Below are positions 1 to 13,239 of a stretch of DNA of 64,000 nt, in pieces. The notes beneath the pieces were generated by a model, which worked only from the letters and a program-made list of their open reading frames with translations, made no database searches and was not told where the DNA came from. Source of the DNA: Sphagnum compactum (lineage: Eukaryota; Bryophyta; Sphagnopsida; Sphagnales); NCBI GenBank assembly GCA_965153455.1, contig OZ234497.1, forward strand, positions 14,556,302 to 14,620,301. Reading direction: 5' to 3'. The translations under genes and the position numbers were made by a program. The stretch's first letter is position 1. The number at the start of each line of letters is the position of its first letter.

Positions 1-163
1 TGGTAGGCCCAATAGATAGAAAAGAGATGTACTTGGGTACCTCTCCTTTGGGAGAGAAGGAGGTATATATTACAATTGGATGAATTAATTAGAAACAAAA
101 TCTGAAGAAACTATACTAATTATTTTTGGAAATGATAAATTTTCATTAATTAAAAAAATTTAA

Positions 164-194
<31 letters not shown>

Positions 195-380
195 GCCTAA
201 TAATGATGATGACTCATGGCCACCTTTACAAATGACTCTAGGTTCACACCCCACTCACTACCAAGTAAATCTCACTTTGCATGTTGAGGTGTGGGCTTGG
301 GCCAACAACACCTCTCAAACTCTCTATCTAGTTAGTAGAGGCTTGTAAAGAAGGCATAATTGTAGGGGCTTCTTTTTAAC
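195..380 (+). mobile_element. Possible SINE-like element
   Basis: A tRNA-promoter-like pair is visible: an A-box-like GACTCATGG near 211-219 and a B-box-like GGTTCACACCCC near 240-251. The following GTGGGCTTGGGCC resembles bodies of plant tRNA-derived SINEs. The A-to-B distance is shorter than in a tRNA, and no target duplication or clear 3' end was found, so this is tentative. Confidence 0.2.
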
Positions 381-2589
381 TAACTTTAAACTCACAATGA
401 GATTTTTAGGTCTTGTCAGGACCCTTTAGAATAGGGATAGAGAGAAGCTAAATTAGTCTCCAAACTTTTCTTTCTTCTTCTTTCTTGGCTTTATTATTAT
501 CTATCCTTCATGCATGGCTCAAGGCTCAAGCTTTTTTTTCTTTTGCTTTCCTTGGGTAGTAGAGGTGTCCAAGTGATCTAACTTTAGCCCTAGTTTAATT
601 TAGTCAAGACTCTAGTCAAGACAAAAGTCAAGACTCAAGAGCCCCCCCCCCCAACCCCCTCCTCTCTTTTCTTTCCCCTATTGAAAATTAAAGGGCTCAT
701 TAATAAAATTAAATGGTTCATTAATCTATATATATATATGGATGGTGGTCTATTTTGTATGGATTAGAATATGGGATAAAGTGACAATTGATGGATAATT
801 GGGCCGCTCTCCCTTTTGGTCTTTCTTCCTTACAAGCTTTCATTTATATACTCTCTTCTCACCTATTGGGTGAAGAGCCACTCAATCACAATTAGTTGGC
901 TCTTTGGTACATACCTAGTCTTGTGAGTTTTTGTTTGGTTTATGGTATCTTAACCCATTACCATTCTAAGCCTAGGTGAGAAGAATGGGTTGCCACATTT
1001 TATTTCTCATTTAAAATGTGTTTGTATAGTTATTATCCATAACAACATCCAACCATCCTACAAGCTCTTTTTAAAACCCCTATATACTATTTTTGCAACA
1101 AAGTTGTTGCTAGAGAGGTTTTTTTCACTCAATTGTGTCAATTTTGTAAAGGAGTCATCAAATAGGTTAAATGGAACTGGCTGTAAAAATACCAATGAAA
1201 AATAAAAATTACTTATTAGAAAAAAAATTCTGTCAATTTTCCTTTTCACTTGTATTTTTAACAATAGATGATGAAGTTGCATGAATTGTGTTGGTTTTGA
1301 ATATGGGCTTTCCATACCTTTTTTTTTCTTTTAACTTGGGGTTGAGGTGTTGTTATCACTTTAGAAACATATTTGTAATGACACCCATATAAGGTTCAAA
1401 ATCTGAAAAATTCCTACTCAACTTAACCCAATTACAAAATAAGTTTTCTTCACAACAATTCCTTCATGACAAAGCAAGTGTTTGTAGGTTCAGTTCACCA
1501 TGACACATTAGACTTGGGTTTAAACCCTAAACCCTAGAAAACAAAATTCAATAGAATTTGCTAAAAATTTCTAAAAAAAATTTAGAATTTATTTTTTTGT
1601 GTGTGTATGTATGTATGTACTACTATGGTAGTACTTACCAACAACAAACAATCCCTTCATTTGTGGATCTTATGTCATGGAACACATAGATTTGATTTTA
1701 GTTCGAGTTTTGGGGACGAATTTTTGAACTCTAAATGAGAAGAAGCATAATTGATGATATGAGGCAAACTGAAAGAAAAGACTCGTGTTGTGTTGTTGGG
1801 TCAATTATGATGAGAAATACGAACTGACCCTTGGCAGTTATGAAGGCGATTCTTCTTTGGGTTCATAACCGAGGTTTTGTACAAATCATCAAAGAACCCT
1901 TTTTCTGCTATATATATATATATATATATATTTACCCTGAGGTTTGAATTCTTAGGTGGAGTGGGTATTGCCTCTATTATATACATATATATATCCATGG
2001 TTCTCAAAAATTAAAAAAAAAGAATTTCAAAGAGCCACCTTTGTAGGTGTTGGTTCTTTCTGGGGTTTTTCAATTGAAATGGGTGGTTCTCAAAATTTGG
2101 AATGAATTTTTATTATTAAAAAATAATAATCAGAGCTGGTGGGTATCAGCAAAAAAGCAAATACCCATCACCCCAACACTGGAAAAGAAGACGGTGCAAA
2201 AAGTTTCATTGCCAGAGAGGAGTAGCATGTCATGTGTGTTGTTGTTCACACAATTATATGGGCACAACAACAAGAAGTTGTCGGATAGTGCAGTGTCAAA
2301 AGAGAATTTTGTCAAAAGGGAAGCAAAAATGTCAGGTTCTAGAGAAAAACTAGCAAGTCTTTTTTTTTGTGCTTAAAATGTCATTTTTGAGGAGAAGTTT
2401 TCAACAAATCAACTTTGAACTAAGAGAGAGATGTGAAGAAAAAGTGAGAGGACTCAGGAGGGGAGGGAAGGGGAGGGGAGGGAGAGGAGCACTAGTGTTC
2501 TTGTCTACAACTCTCCACAAGTGCATGACCTGGTGTGGAAGCTTGAGATCAAAATGTGTAAAAACCACACCAAGGTCAGATGACTCTAG

Positions 2590-2905
2590 CCTCTAAGTAG
2601 ACCCTAAACCCTAAACTAACTGAGAATGTAGGTAGAGCTTAAACCCTAAACTAACCAATAATTTAGCCTAGATACCTAACATATGGCACCTACCTAGTCT
2701 AGAATGATCACCCTAGCCTCTACGTAACCTAAACTAACCTATGATTTAGGTTAGACTATGGCACCTAAGCTAAGTTATGACACCTTCCTAGTTGTCTAGA
2801 ATGACTACCCCAACCTCTAGGTATCCTAAACTAACCTATGATTTAGCTTAGATTACAGCACCTAACCTAAGTTATGGCACCTAGTTAGTCTTGGATGACT
2901 AACTT
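2590..2905. repeat. Degenerate tandem repeat, about 80-97 bp period, about 3 copies
   Basis: The phrases CCTAAACTAACCTATGATTTAG, TTATGGCACCTA and TAGTCTAGAATGACTA recur in the same order near 2644, 2726 and 2824, with drift and small length changes. The left edge begins with telomere-like ACCCTAAACCCTAAAC. There is no coding signal. The CCTAAAC core may derive from telomere-type sequence, but that is inference. Confidence 0.6.
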
Positions 2906-5253
2906 TTCATCCACCTCCAGGTGGTCATGTGTCATGTTTTGTAGAGCACCTGAGCATTGACAATTAATTCAATAGATGGAGTGAATGAATGAGTGAAAGT
3001 TGGAAGAAGAACATGAGAACACGCCCTGAAGCAACTTTGTGATTGAAGGGAGAGATAGAAAGAGCGAGAGTTTTTTTTAGTCAAAATATATACACTTCAC
3101 CTATCATCTTTCAAGTTGAGAAATACTTGAAGGAGTTGAATTTCATGAACCCTAAAAAGTAATCATTGTAAATGCAAATCTTGGATTGGTAATCTCTATT
3201 CAAGAAGGAAGATTTGGCAATGTTTATCTAGTGTGTTAATTTACAACCTTAGATTATTTCCATTAATCTAGTTATTTGAAAGGACCTATTGTTTTGAAAA
3301 AGAAATTAAAAAAAAATGTTCACGAACATTTTATTGCACTTTTTTTTGGCCAAATCCATGGTTTTGTGGTTATTCTATCTCAAATGATTTTTTTTCAATA
3401 TTTCCAAACAAGGTTTCAATTTTAGTTTTGATTTAATGAATTCAAAAATTACACAAGGGTATGTTATTGTGATTGTTGGAGAAAAGTAGTGGGAGTTATT
3501 TTTTTCATTGTTGGATTTTATTTTTCCATTGACACATTTTATTAAAACCACATTCATGGAAGATAACATGCCTTTCAAAGAGGGACTCCTACACCTAAAT
3601 TCCATGTTGTAATCAAACATTCCACCATTATTCTCCTTTCCAAGTCCCTAATACATTACATTTGTAAGCCCAATTATTGCAACATAAGGAAGGTTTTATT
3701 GGCCAATCAACAAACCAAGGTGACCTTTGATGCAACACCTCAACAACCTTAAATTGTCATCATGAACTCTCTAAGGCCTCCGCCACCCACCACCCAAATA
3801 ACTAAGTAGAACTTGTAGTTGTTAGATGAGCTTCACATGTATGATGACAAACTTGTTCATAGGTTGGCCAAGAAAGTCTAATGGAAGTTCATTCAATCAA
3901 TCATAAAATTAGAACATCTGAAGTGTTTCAACTTTCATTTTTTCAAATCCACCACAATTAGCGGCCTTTCTTAGAACCATTGTATCGTGCTTAGGAAATT
4001 CTTTACCCCTTAACAATCTTCTTCACGTTTTGAAAGAAACTTGATCAATGTGTGTAGGAACTTCATGAGCGAATATTGTACAGTGCACATGAAGTACGTA
4101 ATCCATTAATAATCTTTTTTCATGCTTCAATGGTAACTTGACCATGTGTGTAGAAATGGATCCATGGGTACTAATTTACACAAGGTGGCAAATATCAACT
4201 TGTTAATTGTTGGAACCAAAATGTGACCTCTTCTCAATTGTGCATGTTCTTTTGTGTGGCTTTCGAGAACAACATGATCATGGTTGTTTTAACAAAGTTG
4301 ACAAAGAGGTGGTTATACATCCTTCAAAAGAGCTACAACAATGCATTTGCAAACTTTTGATGACTACCTTACCCTAAGGTCAGTTTTGTCATTATATAAC
4401 TCTCAAAATAGTGAAATGAAATTTGGTGAAAATATGAAGTTGACATGTTGAAAATCATGATAATTACATAGGCTACAATCTAAATAATCTCACTACTCAT
4501 TTCACAATATTATAGTAGATGATGGAAAATTATATAATTTCAAAAAAATTTAAAATTTCATTTTTTGAAATTTTTTTTTTTTTTTTTTGTTTTCTCAATG
4601 TGGAAAGGCTGACCCTAGGCTACGGTAGAAGAAAATCATTTGTTCACATCACATTTATGACTAAATAAAATGTGAAGTCTGGTTACATATTTTAATTGGG
4701 AAAAGAACTATTAGGCTAGCTACCACCCAACAATTAGCTAGCATGGAAATTTAATAAATTAATAGTTCTCACAATTATTTCATATTGAGTAGCCCCACTT
4801 GAAGACAGATATGGGGGAGGGTATGATAATTGGAGCAAAAGGTGTGGTCCACCAATTTGGAAGTTGTCACTTGGGTGCTGGTTAATTCTCTTTGTCTTCT
4901 TCTAAGTTCCACATTATATAGACATAGAAAAAAGCATACATATATATATGTATATGAGCAAATGCCACCAAAAGCCACCACCAAAAGGTGCCAAATTGTT
5001 TCCTCCTATGGCAATCATAATCTTCCATGAGGGGGGTCCAATGGCTGTTAGGGTTGAGGTGAGGAAAAGTGGAAGAGGAGAGAGAAGGAGGAGCCCATTC
5101 ATTATTTTGCCATTGCATAAATATGATATATATTCCTAACTATGAAGAGGAGTGGGTAAGTAGTCAGTCAGTACTCCAATAAAACCCACACTCATCTTTG
5201 TTGTACTTACTATTTAGTTGCCTTTGGGATGATGAGGTGAAGTCCTAAAGGTA

Positions 5254-5519
5254 GGTACATTCACACTTGGTGTTAGGGACTCTAGAGTTGAGAGTCCCCC
5301 TAACACCATGCTAGCCATTTAGGACTTAGTTACCATGAAAATTTTATGTTAAATTTACATTCACTTAGCATTCAGCTATGACCCATTTAACATTGGGTGC
5401 CACCTAGATTTTCATTTAACACCGACTTAACATCAAGTGTGAATGCACCATTCCATTCAACATTGGGTGTCACCTTGATTTTCATTTAACATTGACTTAA
5501 CATCAAGTGTGAATGCACC
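5254..5519. mobile_element. MITE-like inverted-repeat element with internal 70-bp tandem duplication
   Basis: The left end (about 5254-5275, GGTACATTCACACTTGGTGT) is matched in reverse complement by the right end (about 5498-5519, ATCAAGTGTGAATGCACC), with roughly 20 of 22 bases pairing. The right half is duplicated in tandem with a 70-bp period, the copies starting at 5391 and 5461. Next to the left end is a strong hairpin at 5269-5307 (stems GGTGTTAGGGACTCT and AGAGTCCCCCTAACACC). There is no coding capacity. No clean target duplication was found, so calling it a MITE is inference. Confidence 0.45.
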
Positions 5520-7112
5520 GTTCCTTTTCGTAACACTGGCAGTTAATCGGCTTGTACAATATTGAGTTAAAAATTATGGTCCATTCTAGGGAATCATAAC
5601 TTCATACAGGGGATCATAATTCCAATCATTTGCTACAAAGTTTTACACATTGAGAAATCCTTTGCTTTACATTTCTAACAATGTCTTTTACTGAAAAGAA
5701 TAATGATCCAAAATGGCTAGATTTCAAGGTAATTTTTTCTGAATTTTTTTTTCCATATTTAGACAATACATTTTAATAGGCCACTATTGTACAATCTAGT
5801 CTCAGTATGTTATGCTGGCATGTAGTTGTTTCAATTGTCAATCTCTACAATTGATAGTATTGAATTAATTAGGTTTGTTTAGTCATATCTTAGAGAAACT
5901 CCAGGCTGCCTTTTTTTTTTCAATGCATTTGATCATTTTCTATGTGTTTTTGGGTTCTAGAACCAATCATGTGTCCATTGCCCCTTCATTATTGGTGTGT
6001 GTATGCCGCTTGGTCAAATTTCACCTTCAAACTCACGAGGGTGGTGGAAGAAAAGGTACTCTCCCTTTTGTTGACATCAGATGACTCAGATACTGCCATA
6101 AGCTTAAGCAAATTATTGAAGGGGGCTTGTTGGCTCAGAGATGAAGAGTTTTTGTAAGTAGTTTTGGGGGAGGGGAATAAATGCTGTCTGAAGATGTATG
6201 GTTCATAATATGTCCAATTATCTTAAGAATGAAATGCGCTTTCCTCATTGCAAGAGGTTTCTACAGAAGAGATTACTATTAAACATTACAACAGAAAAGG
6301 ATATTTTGCTCACTAAGTGATTATAAAATGTCTACACAAAGACGCCGATTTGCTCATTGAATTAACTTTCTCTCTCCATAATGATAAATAATTCTACATC
6401 CAATTTCGCAATATACACACATAATGCGTCCCAACAGAATGTCTCATTATTTTGAGCATCTCAAATTGATTCTGAATTCTGAAAACATGACCCATGAAGT
6501 TTGAACTTATTATTGTGATTCCGCATTCTTTTCACAATTTCATGGACTGCAATGTAAATATAAATCAATGAGGTGATTTGAAATAGTTATGCATCTCTTT
6601 ACTAAAAGAAGAGAGCTAGGCTTTGAATATTACCTGCAAAATTGGTCTTCAAAGCCTGCTGGAGGGGTGGTCTACATAGGACTAGATGCACATCCTTTCC
6701 TTTCCTGGTGATTCATCCTTTCCCATGCATTTGTTCAGACCATCAATAATGCCTGTCATATTTGAAGCTACACCAGAAACAAAACAACAAAAAACCCTCA
6801 GATCTGTCCCAGTGCCATTGCCCTCTCGCTTTCATCAAAGCATATTTACATCTAAAGGATTTGATTTCAACTTCTGCGCTCCTCTGGCAGATAAAAAGAC
6901 TTGCTCATGCAACCCCAGTTTGGATGGGAGGAACATAAGTATAGGATCCAAAGACCAGAATTTGTTAATTTGGTACTCCAATTTGCTTGCCATCGGCATC
7001 AGTATAAATTGCCAAAGTGGTGGAAAAATGCTGCTGACACTGGCGAAGGGGGCTCGCACTGAGAACTCGATTGGTTGTTAGATAGCTGTAGTAAGTGGGC
7101 TGAGTGGTCCAA
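5520..7112. other. Intergenic DNA and probable RPA1 3' flank
   Basis: The part from 5520 to about 6600 is plain AT-rich sequence without a gene. From about 6640 the composition becomes more balanced and resembles the exon-rich DNA beside it, so part of 6640-7112 is probably the 3' untranslated region of the minus-strand RPA1 gene. The transcript end was not located. A plus-strand frame at 6686-7081 was rejected as a gene. Confidence 0.4.
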
Positions 7113-10100
7113 CTACTTCAGTTTTGCAATGCTCTCCAAGAGGAGCTTGCATTCTGCAGCCCAATCAACTGACCCAACTGAGCGCACAGTTATTCGCTGA
7201 CGCTTTTCATTCATGTATTCTGTTTGTGCAACACTGATTAGAAATACCAATGGTGCCCATTGTGCCTTGCGCAGAGCAGCTTCATATTCCTTTCCTTCCC
7301 CTACCTGCACACTCCACCCACAGAAGTAAGATTTTGCACTTGGTTTCTTCCGAACCTGGGATGAATTGAAAATTTGTGGCATAGTTGATATGAAAACCTC
7401 AGGCAGGACATGATAATGATCAACCCACAATGCACCAGAATTGTGGAAAAACCCAAAGCATTACATTGACCCTCTCTCTCAGTTCAACTACTTTGTTTAT
7501 GCTCACTTGTCCTACTTGGAACACTAGACAGTCAGAAGTAGAAGGTTGCAATCTACAAGAAGCATATGATCTTGGAGGGCCAAACCTGAGATCTCAGGAG
7601 TGACAGGTCCTCAGCAGAACGACCAAGAATTTGCTCTGCTTGTTCATTGAAAGCTGAGATCCAAGCTTCTCCTGTTGCATCAGACAATTTAGCCAGCAAG
7701 ATGTACCTGCCATTCAATAGCTGAGACATTAGTATGACTTCAAAACCACCAATGTGAAGTTCTCTGCTGCAGTTCGCTGAAGGGCAAGGTCCACTTCCCA
7801 GCTTTCAAATGCATCTGAAACGAACCAAACTCTATTGCCCAAAACAGATACAAATGTGCAGACATAATTACACATTCCCATGCATCTGGAACTCGACCTA
7901 TGAAGAACCAAAAAGCCAATAATTAACAAATGATGGAAGATTCTCACCTGCGATTGCATTTTTCAGAGTGCTTCTGACAGCCCTCACACCAGTAGCTCGT
8001 ACTGCTCTCTTCAGTGACCTTGCGATTGCAGTTCACACAAGCTAGGTACCACATAGCTTGGTCTGGTTTAATGAAGCTGATGACAGCTCTGACATTGAAA
8101 TATGCTGGCTGTAACACAGTAGGCCAAAATCTCAGTTGCTGTTCATGTTCAACATCATTCTAACATACCCTAAACAGAAAGAAGCATTGTATTCCTCCTT
8201 ATTAAGCTCAGATTTGCGAGGACCAATGCACCACACTTTAGAGCACAACCTTGTCTTCACCAACAGATGGTAGGGTGGCCTCAGAGAGCACGGCACGGCT
8301 TGCGTTAGAAGATTGCCCCATTACTCGTACAACACCCCCAGGGAGGCTAGCACCTGCAGGTGTCAGTGATACTGCCCCACCACTTTCTGAATGCCTGCCA
8401 ACCCACAATCTTACTCACTTCAGCCATCTTCCAATATCCTCCACAGGACATGTTCAATTGATCCTACAACATAGTAATCCACACCTTGAGCAGAAGCTGA
8501 CTGCAATGTGCAATAACACAGGCACAAGAACATCTAACAGAGCACTGACCAGTTGCGAAGGGCAATAGCTTCAGGAATATCTGGGTTGATGGCAACCATG
8601 CTGTTTGAGGTGGTTGACAAGGACACCCCTGTCACACACCAAGAACTGTAAGACTTTGAAGAAGAACATGTTGGAGGTAACCACTGTGTTAGCTCCAACA
8701 TAATATCATTGCACAACCTTAAACAGAAGACTGTCCAGCCAATAAATTTTATCTTATATAGCAGAGGCAAGAACCAAGCAGATGCAAATACCTTGGAAGT
8801 CGCTGGCTCGCAGAGATTTGACCATGAGCACTGGAGAATCATTCACAGTATTAGATAGGGTAGCCCCTTCATTCATTGCCATGTTGTTCCACAGGCTCAC
8901 CACCACTGTCTTCTGACTGCAAATCCCACAACATCTCCATCATACTATTTTTGTGCAGGGACAAGACATCTGCTCCAAATTCAATACCTAACAAGACCAG
9001 GGCTAGCACACAGGCTCAAGCACCTTTCATCAGCAATTGTAATATCACGCTTTGGAATCTCCTCATTGCTATTTTTCCGTCGAATCATCACAATCGATCC
9101 AACACTTTGCACGATTCCAAGCACATCTGCAGAGAACAACATCACGTGACACGTGAACAGTGGCTACATTATGCATTATGCAAAGACCCTGCATGTTACT
9201 ATCCTAGACTGATGCACCCCATACATGTAACAATAACAGCAAGTCTACTATTGCACCCAAGTGCTCATAGATAAGTTCCCACATTCTACACCTACTGAGC
9301 AGGTAGGCTTATATCAGCATATCAAAGTCAGCTGGGGTGGTGATCTCCAACAAGTACTGCTACATGCACAGGAATACATCAAGTCTAATTGGACTTAAGG
9401 CCACAGATTTACTTGGACAAAACAACTTGCAAACCTAGGCAGGTGAATATAAAGAGACATACCTACAAGTTCCCTGCCATTGACATATGGTCCCAATGCA
9501 TCGATCTTCGCAAATTTGTACTTCATGGCAGGCATCTGGATGGAGGCTGCATCCTCAGGAACTTCTTCAACCTCAGAGTTGGAATTCAATGTCATCTCAT
9601 AGTCATTATTCACATTCGAAAACTGCTTGTTTGCAACTCGCAGGCTGCCCTTGGATATGAAGTACACCTGCACTTCAGGCCAGATTGCACAAACTAGATT
9701 AGCTTGAGCACATGTCTACAAAGGGAATGAGGAAGCCCTGTCATCATAGTCTGCAAACACACCACTTTGTAAGTTCAGCAGTGAAACCAAAACTAACACG
9801 ACAGGGATGAGCGCAGTCACAACCATTTCCAAAAAGTAGAAAGCACCACACTACAATGTCCACTAAAAGAAATGGTTGTATGTATGCTGCACCTTTCCTA
9901 ATTGCAGTTTGTCAAAGAACTTGTCAGCGGCCTCTTTGAACATGGTTGCCAGAATCTGTGTTCCCTGAAGAAAAGTTTCATTTGACAAAAACATTAAGCT
10001 TGGGCCTTAGTTACAGGGAAACAATAGAGATTGCACATAGTGACAAAAGACATGAGAAAGAATGACATAGGGGCATACATCTTCATCAGTGAGCTCCACA

Positions 10101-11565
10101 TTGAACACATTGCCTGCCCCTCGTGCATTCTTGAAGGAGCGCAGAGGTCCTTTACTGGTCACCCGCACTTTGATTGTCCAGTTTCCTTGATATGGATTAA
10201 GAGATACAATTGGGTATACTCTCCTTGAGATACCCATCATCGAAGCAGGTGCAGCACTAAAACCACCAATAAAATTCACATCAAAGCACCACCCATTGTT
10301 CAATGACAGATCAGCACTGCTGCAAGATTGCAAAGGTACTTCATGAGAGACATCTGAATATCTCAACTGGAACTCTGACAGACAGTACATCAGCCAAACA
10401 AAATGGTCAATGAAGAAATTCTTACTTTCCTCGCTGCTCCTGCACAATCTGGGCAGCAGATCTGAAATTGTGGTTGCCCTTGCCTGCCTTGGATTCTACT
10501 TGGAAGGTTGGCTTCACCTCCAGTCTGATAGTAGGCTTCACGTCCATCTCCTGCTTGATGCCATGCTCAAACTCTAGCGCAGGTCCTACAACCTCTCCCT
10601 TGGTGATCATCAGGACACTGCAGCAGGCAGATCACTCAAACTTTCAGTTATTCAACTTCTGAGAAAGAGATTTTAATTTCTTTCCAGGAAAAAACAAATA
10701 CCAGAGACAGATCTCATCAAGTAGGCCAAAGTAGAACAAGCTTGACGACTCAGGATGCCTTCCACTACAATCCAGACTCACAATCAACAATGGTAACTGA
10801 GGCTAGCATGGAGAAGGAGACAGAGGCACTGACTGCTAAGACAATGGAACACAAATCGAGCGACCAAGAAGGTATTACTCACTCCTTGCCCGCCACATTG
10901 CTGAAGGTGTAATCGAGAATTCGTAAAGTGCCTCTCTCCTGCAATTGCCCTGCCTCCGCGAGACTGTTCAAGCTGCTTGGCAGCGCCGCCCTGAGCTTCT
11001 GACTCCCATCGCTCACCATTGTTCTGCAAGCCATCATAATGAAAATCAACATTATCTTTATCACCTATCACCATCTTCCGTAATATCTCAGCTACTGCGA
11101 CATTGACCAGCTTTCAACCCTAACAACATGTAAATGCTAATCTCCTCAGGCACAGCGAGAAGACTCTTAGGAGAACAATCGAGAAGAGTTTCTTTTTACT
11201 TCGTAGTACAAAGAAAAGAAAAGAAATTGAACTGCATTGCAGTATCTCAGATCGCAAGCATCACAGATATGCTAAAAACCTGAAGGCACTTACGTGAAAC
11301 GAGCTGAGGAGCCAATTCGCTTCAGTTCAAGCACCTACAACACACAAACCCCCATGCGCACTCAGTAAAAACCCCGGCAACAACATAGAAACCATAGCCA
11401 AAAAAAATTCAGCAAAGCACAAGAGGTAGATAGATAGACAGATAAATAGAGCAGATAGATGGACCGCACCTGGACAACAATATTGACAGAAGATGCAGCA
11501 TTCGAATCGGGATTACGATTTGCCATCATGGATGCGACACCATTGGAAGTGATACAATCGGCCAT
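7113..11565 (-). CDS. RPA1: Replication protein A 70-kDa subunit (RPA1), 14 exons
   Basis: Large subunit of the heterotrimeric single-stranded-DNA-binding protein RPA, acting in the nucleus in replication, repair and recombination. Exons: 11565-11470, 11334-11294, 11023-10883, 10617-10426, 10256-10079, 9964-9893, 9667-9463, 9126-9024, 8916-8792, 8628-8550, 8394-8250, 8108-7948, 7706-7586, 7304-7113. All introns are GT-AG and the phases join into one 1,851-nt frame of 616 residues, the family's usual length. Order: N-terminal OB fold (about 1-105), linker with repeated VKPT-type phrases (about 110-156), DBD-A from about 168 (YPIVSLNPYQGNW; VYFISKGSL), DBD-B about 285-410 (YKFAKIDALGPYV; NPDIPEA), DBD-C about 460-616. 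DBD-C holds a zinc ribbon, Cys483, Cys486, Cys500 and Cys503. No C-terminal zinc-knuckle extension is present, unlike some plant paralogues. The start ATG (11563-11565) opens the conserved N-terminal fold; exon 2 is only 41 nt. Paralogue class was not determined. Confidence 0.95.
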
Positions 11566-12060
11566 GACTCCTTCTCCTCCTCCTCCTCTTCTTGGCCGCC
11601 CTTCTCTCTCTGTCTACGTCGTGGTCTCTATTTGCCTCACCTTTCTCTTGCGCAAATCGAACAGAAAGCGTTACTGAACAACAAACAAGCTACTTGTCGT
11701 TCTCCTTCTTCTTCTTCCTACGAGAGAAACACGATTGCTCACAGACCACAGTTTCTTTCGTCAAATTTGTGAAAAAAAACTGTTTCACAAATGCGCACTC
11801 CTCGACAAGAATCCGACACAAATTGAATACTAGAGCGTTGCGAAGAAGAAGAAGGAGAGAGAAGGGGGGCGGGGGGGGCCAAGCGTTTGGTTTGGACGGA
11901 GCCTGCAGGGCGCGCGGGAAAGGGCAACGGGCGGGAAAGAAAGGGAGCCGTTTTCCCGCGCCCGTCGGCGGAGACAAAACAGCCGTGTCTACATACGAAT
12001 ACAGTGTAGAAGTAGTAGTATTCGTATACTACGTGTTACGAGTATTGTACAAAATATGAG
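11566..12060 (-). promoter_or_regulatory. RPA1 5' untranslated and promoter region, GC-rich
   Basis: A local GC-rich island in otherwise AT-rich DNA lies directly upstream of the RPA1 start codon. On the gene strand, purine-rich (GGA)n sequence sits just before the ATG. The G-rich block at 11864-11879 and the E2F-type sites at 11914-11959 follow upstream. The transcription start was not located and I saw no convincing TATA box. Composition drops back to AT-rich after about 12000. Confidence 0.6.
11914..11959. promoter_or_regulatory. Cluster of three E2F-type sites
   Basis: Three perfect copies of TTTCCCGC or its complement occur within 46 bases: GCGGGAAA at 11914-11921, GCGGGAAA at 11931-11938 and TTTCCCGC at 11952-11959. 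They are about 350-395 bases upstream of the RPA1 ATG. E2F/DP factors bind TTTSSCGC sites and drive S-phase genes in plants, which fits RPA1. Binding itself is inference. Confidence 0.75.
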
Positions 12061-13239
12061 TACCCATTTAATACATACGTGTATTAAATTTTAATACCAT
12101 TTAGTACCTTGGAAGCTTGGACACTACATTTTTATATAAGTTGTTGAAAAATGTTTGAAATTTTCTCAAAATCTTTACTTTTTTTTTTGCAAAGAATAAA
12201 ATTTTTGTGAAAGGAAAATAGAAAAATCTTTTGGAATATTCAAGATTTTGGAAGATTTTTATTTATTTATTTAGCATGGAGTTTTCAAGATAAACATGTG
12301 TTGAATCTACCTTTGGATCACAATATACCTAACACCAAATGGTGAAAATGTCTTACATATCAAATATTTGATTAATGTGAAATCAAAATTGTGGAAACAG
12401 TAAATTGATTAAAAAAAATTAAGTTGTGTTTGGAAGGATTGAGTTTTCATTAATTTATTATTTTTAGCTTCAAAAGTAGCATGTCACTATTAGAAAAAAT
12501 GTATATTATTTGATTTTGTCAATGGTCTTCCCACCCGATGTTGAATGGAATGCATATTGAAATGAGGACATGTTTTTTAGTAATGAAGATAAATGTTAAA
12601 ATACACACATGAAATTTAATTATTTCAATTGTTTCATAAATTTATTGAATAAATTTGAATTGATTTTATGTTTTCTCAAATAAATGATCAATTTCATTCC
12701 AAAATCAACAATTAAGGTTGAAACAACTCCTAATTTTCTTGCTAGTTTTGTCCAATTTGTCAGATTTCAAGTACATATCATGTTAAGGTCAAGGAAATGA
12801 TCAATTTGTAAAATCAAAGTAAAATCATTCTTTTTAAAAGTGTTGGGTTACACAAGTCTATTACAAAACAACCTGGTAGTGAAAAGTCATCATTTTCATT
12901 CTACCTTCAACCATAATACATGATACATGTGGATTACGTGAATATAATATTTGTGACTCATTTACTATTTCAAACTACAAAATGTATAACAAAACTTGTG
13001 CTCACATTAAAAACGGTACGAGAATGTGGGACTCAACTTTAAAATGTTATGGTATGTTTGTGTAGGCCCACTTGGTTTAAGTATTTCAATTATATTTTCT
13101 ATTTTTCTTTTGGTCCTTGGGAGGAATCTTTGTTTTTCTTTTATTGTCAAGAAAGTATTTGAATTAACTTGTCTTGTTTTCTTAGGGGAACAACCAGGAT
13201 TAAGGTGGCAAGGATTTATCATTGTATTTTTTTAGTGTC
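12061..13239. other. AT-rich intergenic DNA
   Basis: No gene, repeat array or element end was recognised. The sequence is uniformly AT-rich with short homopolymer runs. Frames near 13007-13235 overlap on both strands and lack any recognisable motif. Confidence 0.5.

Larger units (their letters stand above)
1..5250. other. AT-rich intergenic DNA without a supportable gene
   Basis: Only short, unconvincing reading frames occur here. Visible content is simple: (TA)n tracts at about 164-190, 730-740 and 1909-1931, a C run at 642-652, a T run near 4570-4588, a GA-rich patch at 2455-2490 and telomere-like words (near 1516 and 2600). A degenerate tandem repeat at 2590-2905 is listed separately. I see nothing else. 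Confidence 0.6.

Noticed and set aside
2590-2660. Telomere or subtelomere at the left side
   Set aside because: Only two or three CCCTAAA-type words occur and they merge into a degenerate repeat. There is no long regular array.
6686-7081. 131-codon plus-strand frame downstream of RPA1
   Set aside because: It has no recognisable domain and lies in the probable RPA1 3' flank, with an overlapping minus-strand frame. Composition alone explains it.
11592-12059. 155-codon plus-strand frame over the RPA1 promoter
   Set aside because: It is low-complexity (Phe, Arg, Gly runs) and created by the GC-rich, pyrimidine-rich promoter. It reads antisense to the gene and matches nothing.
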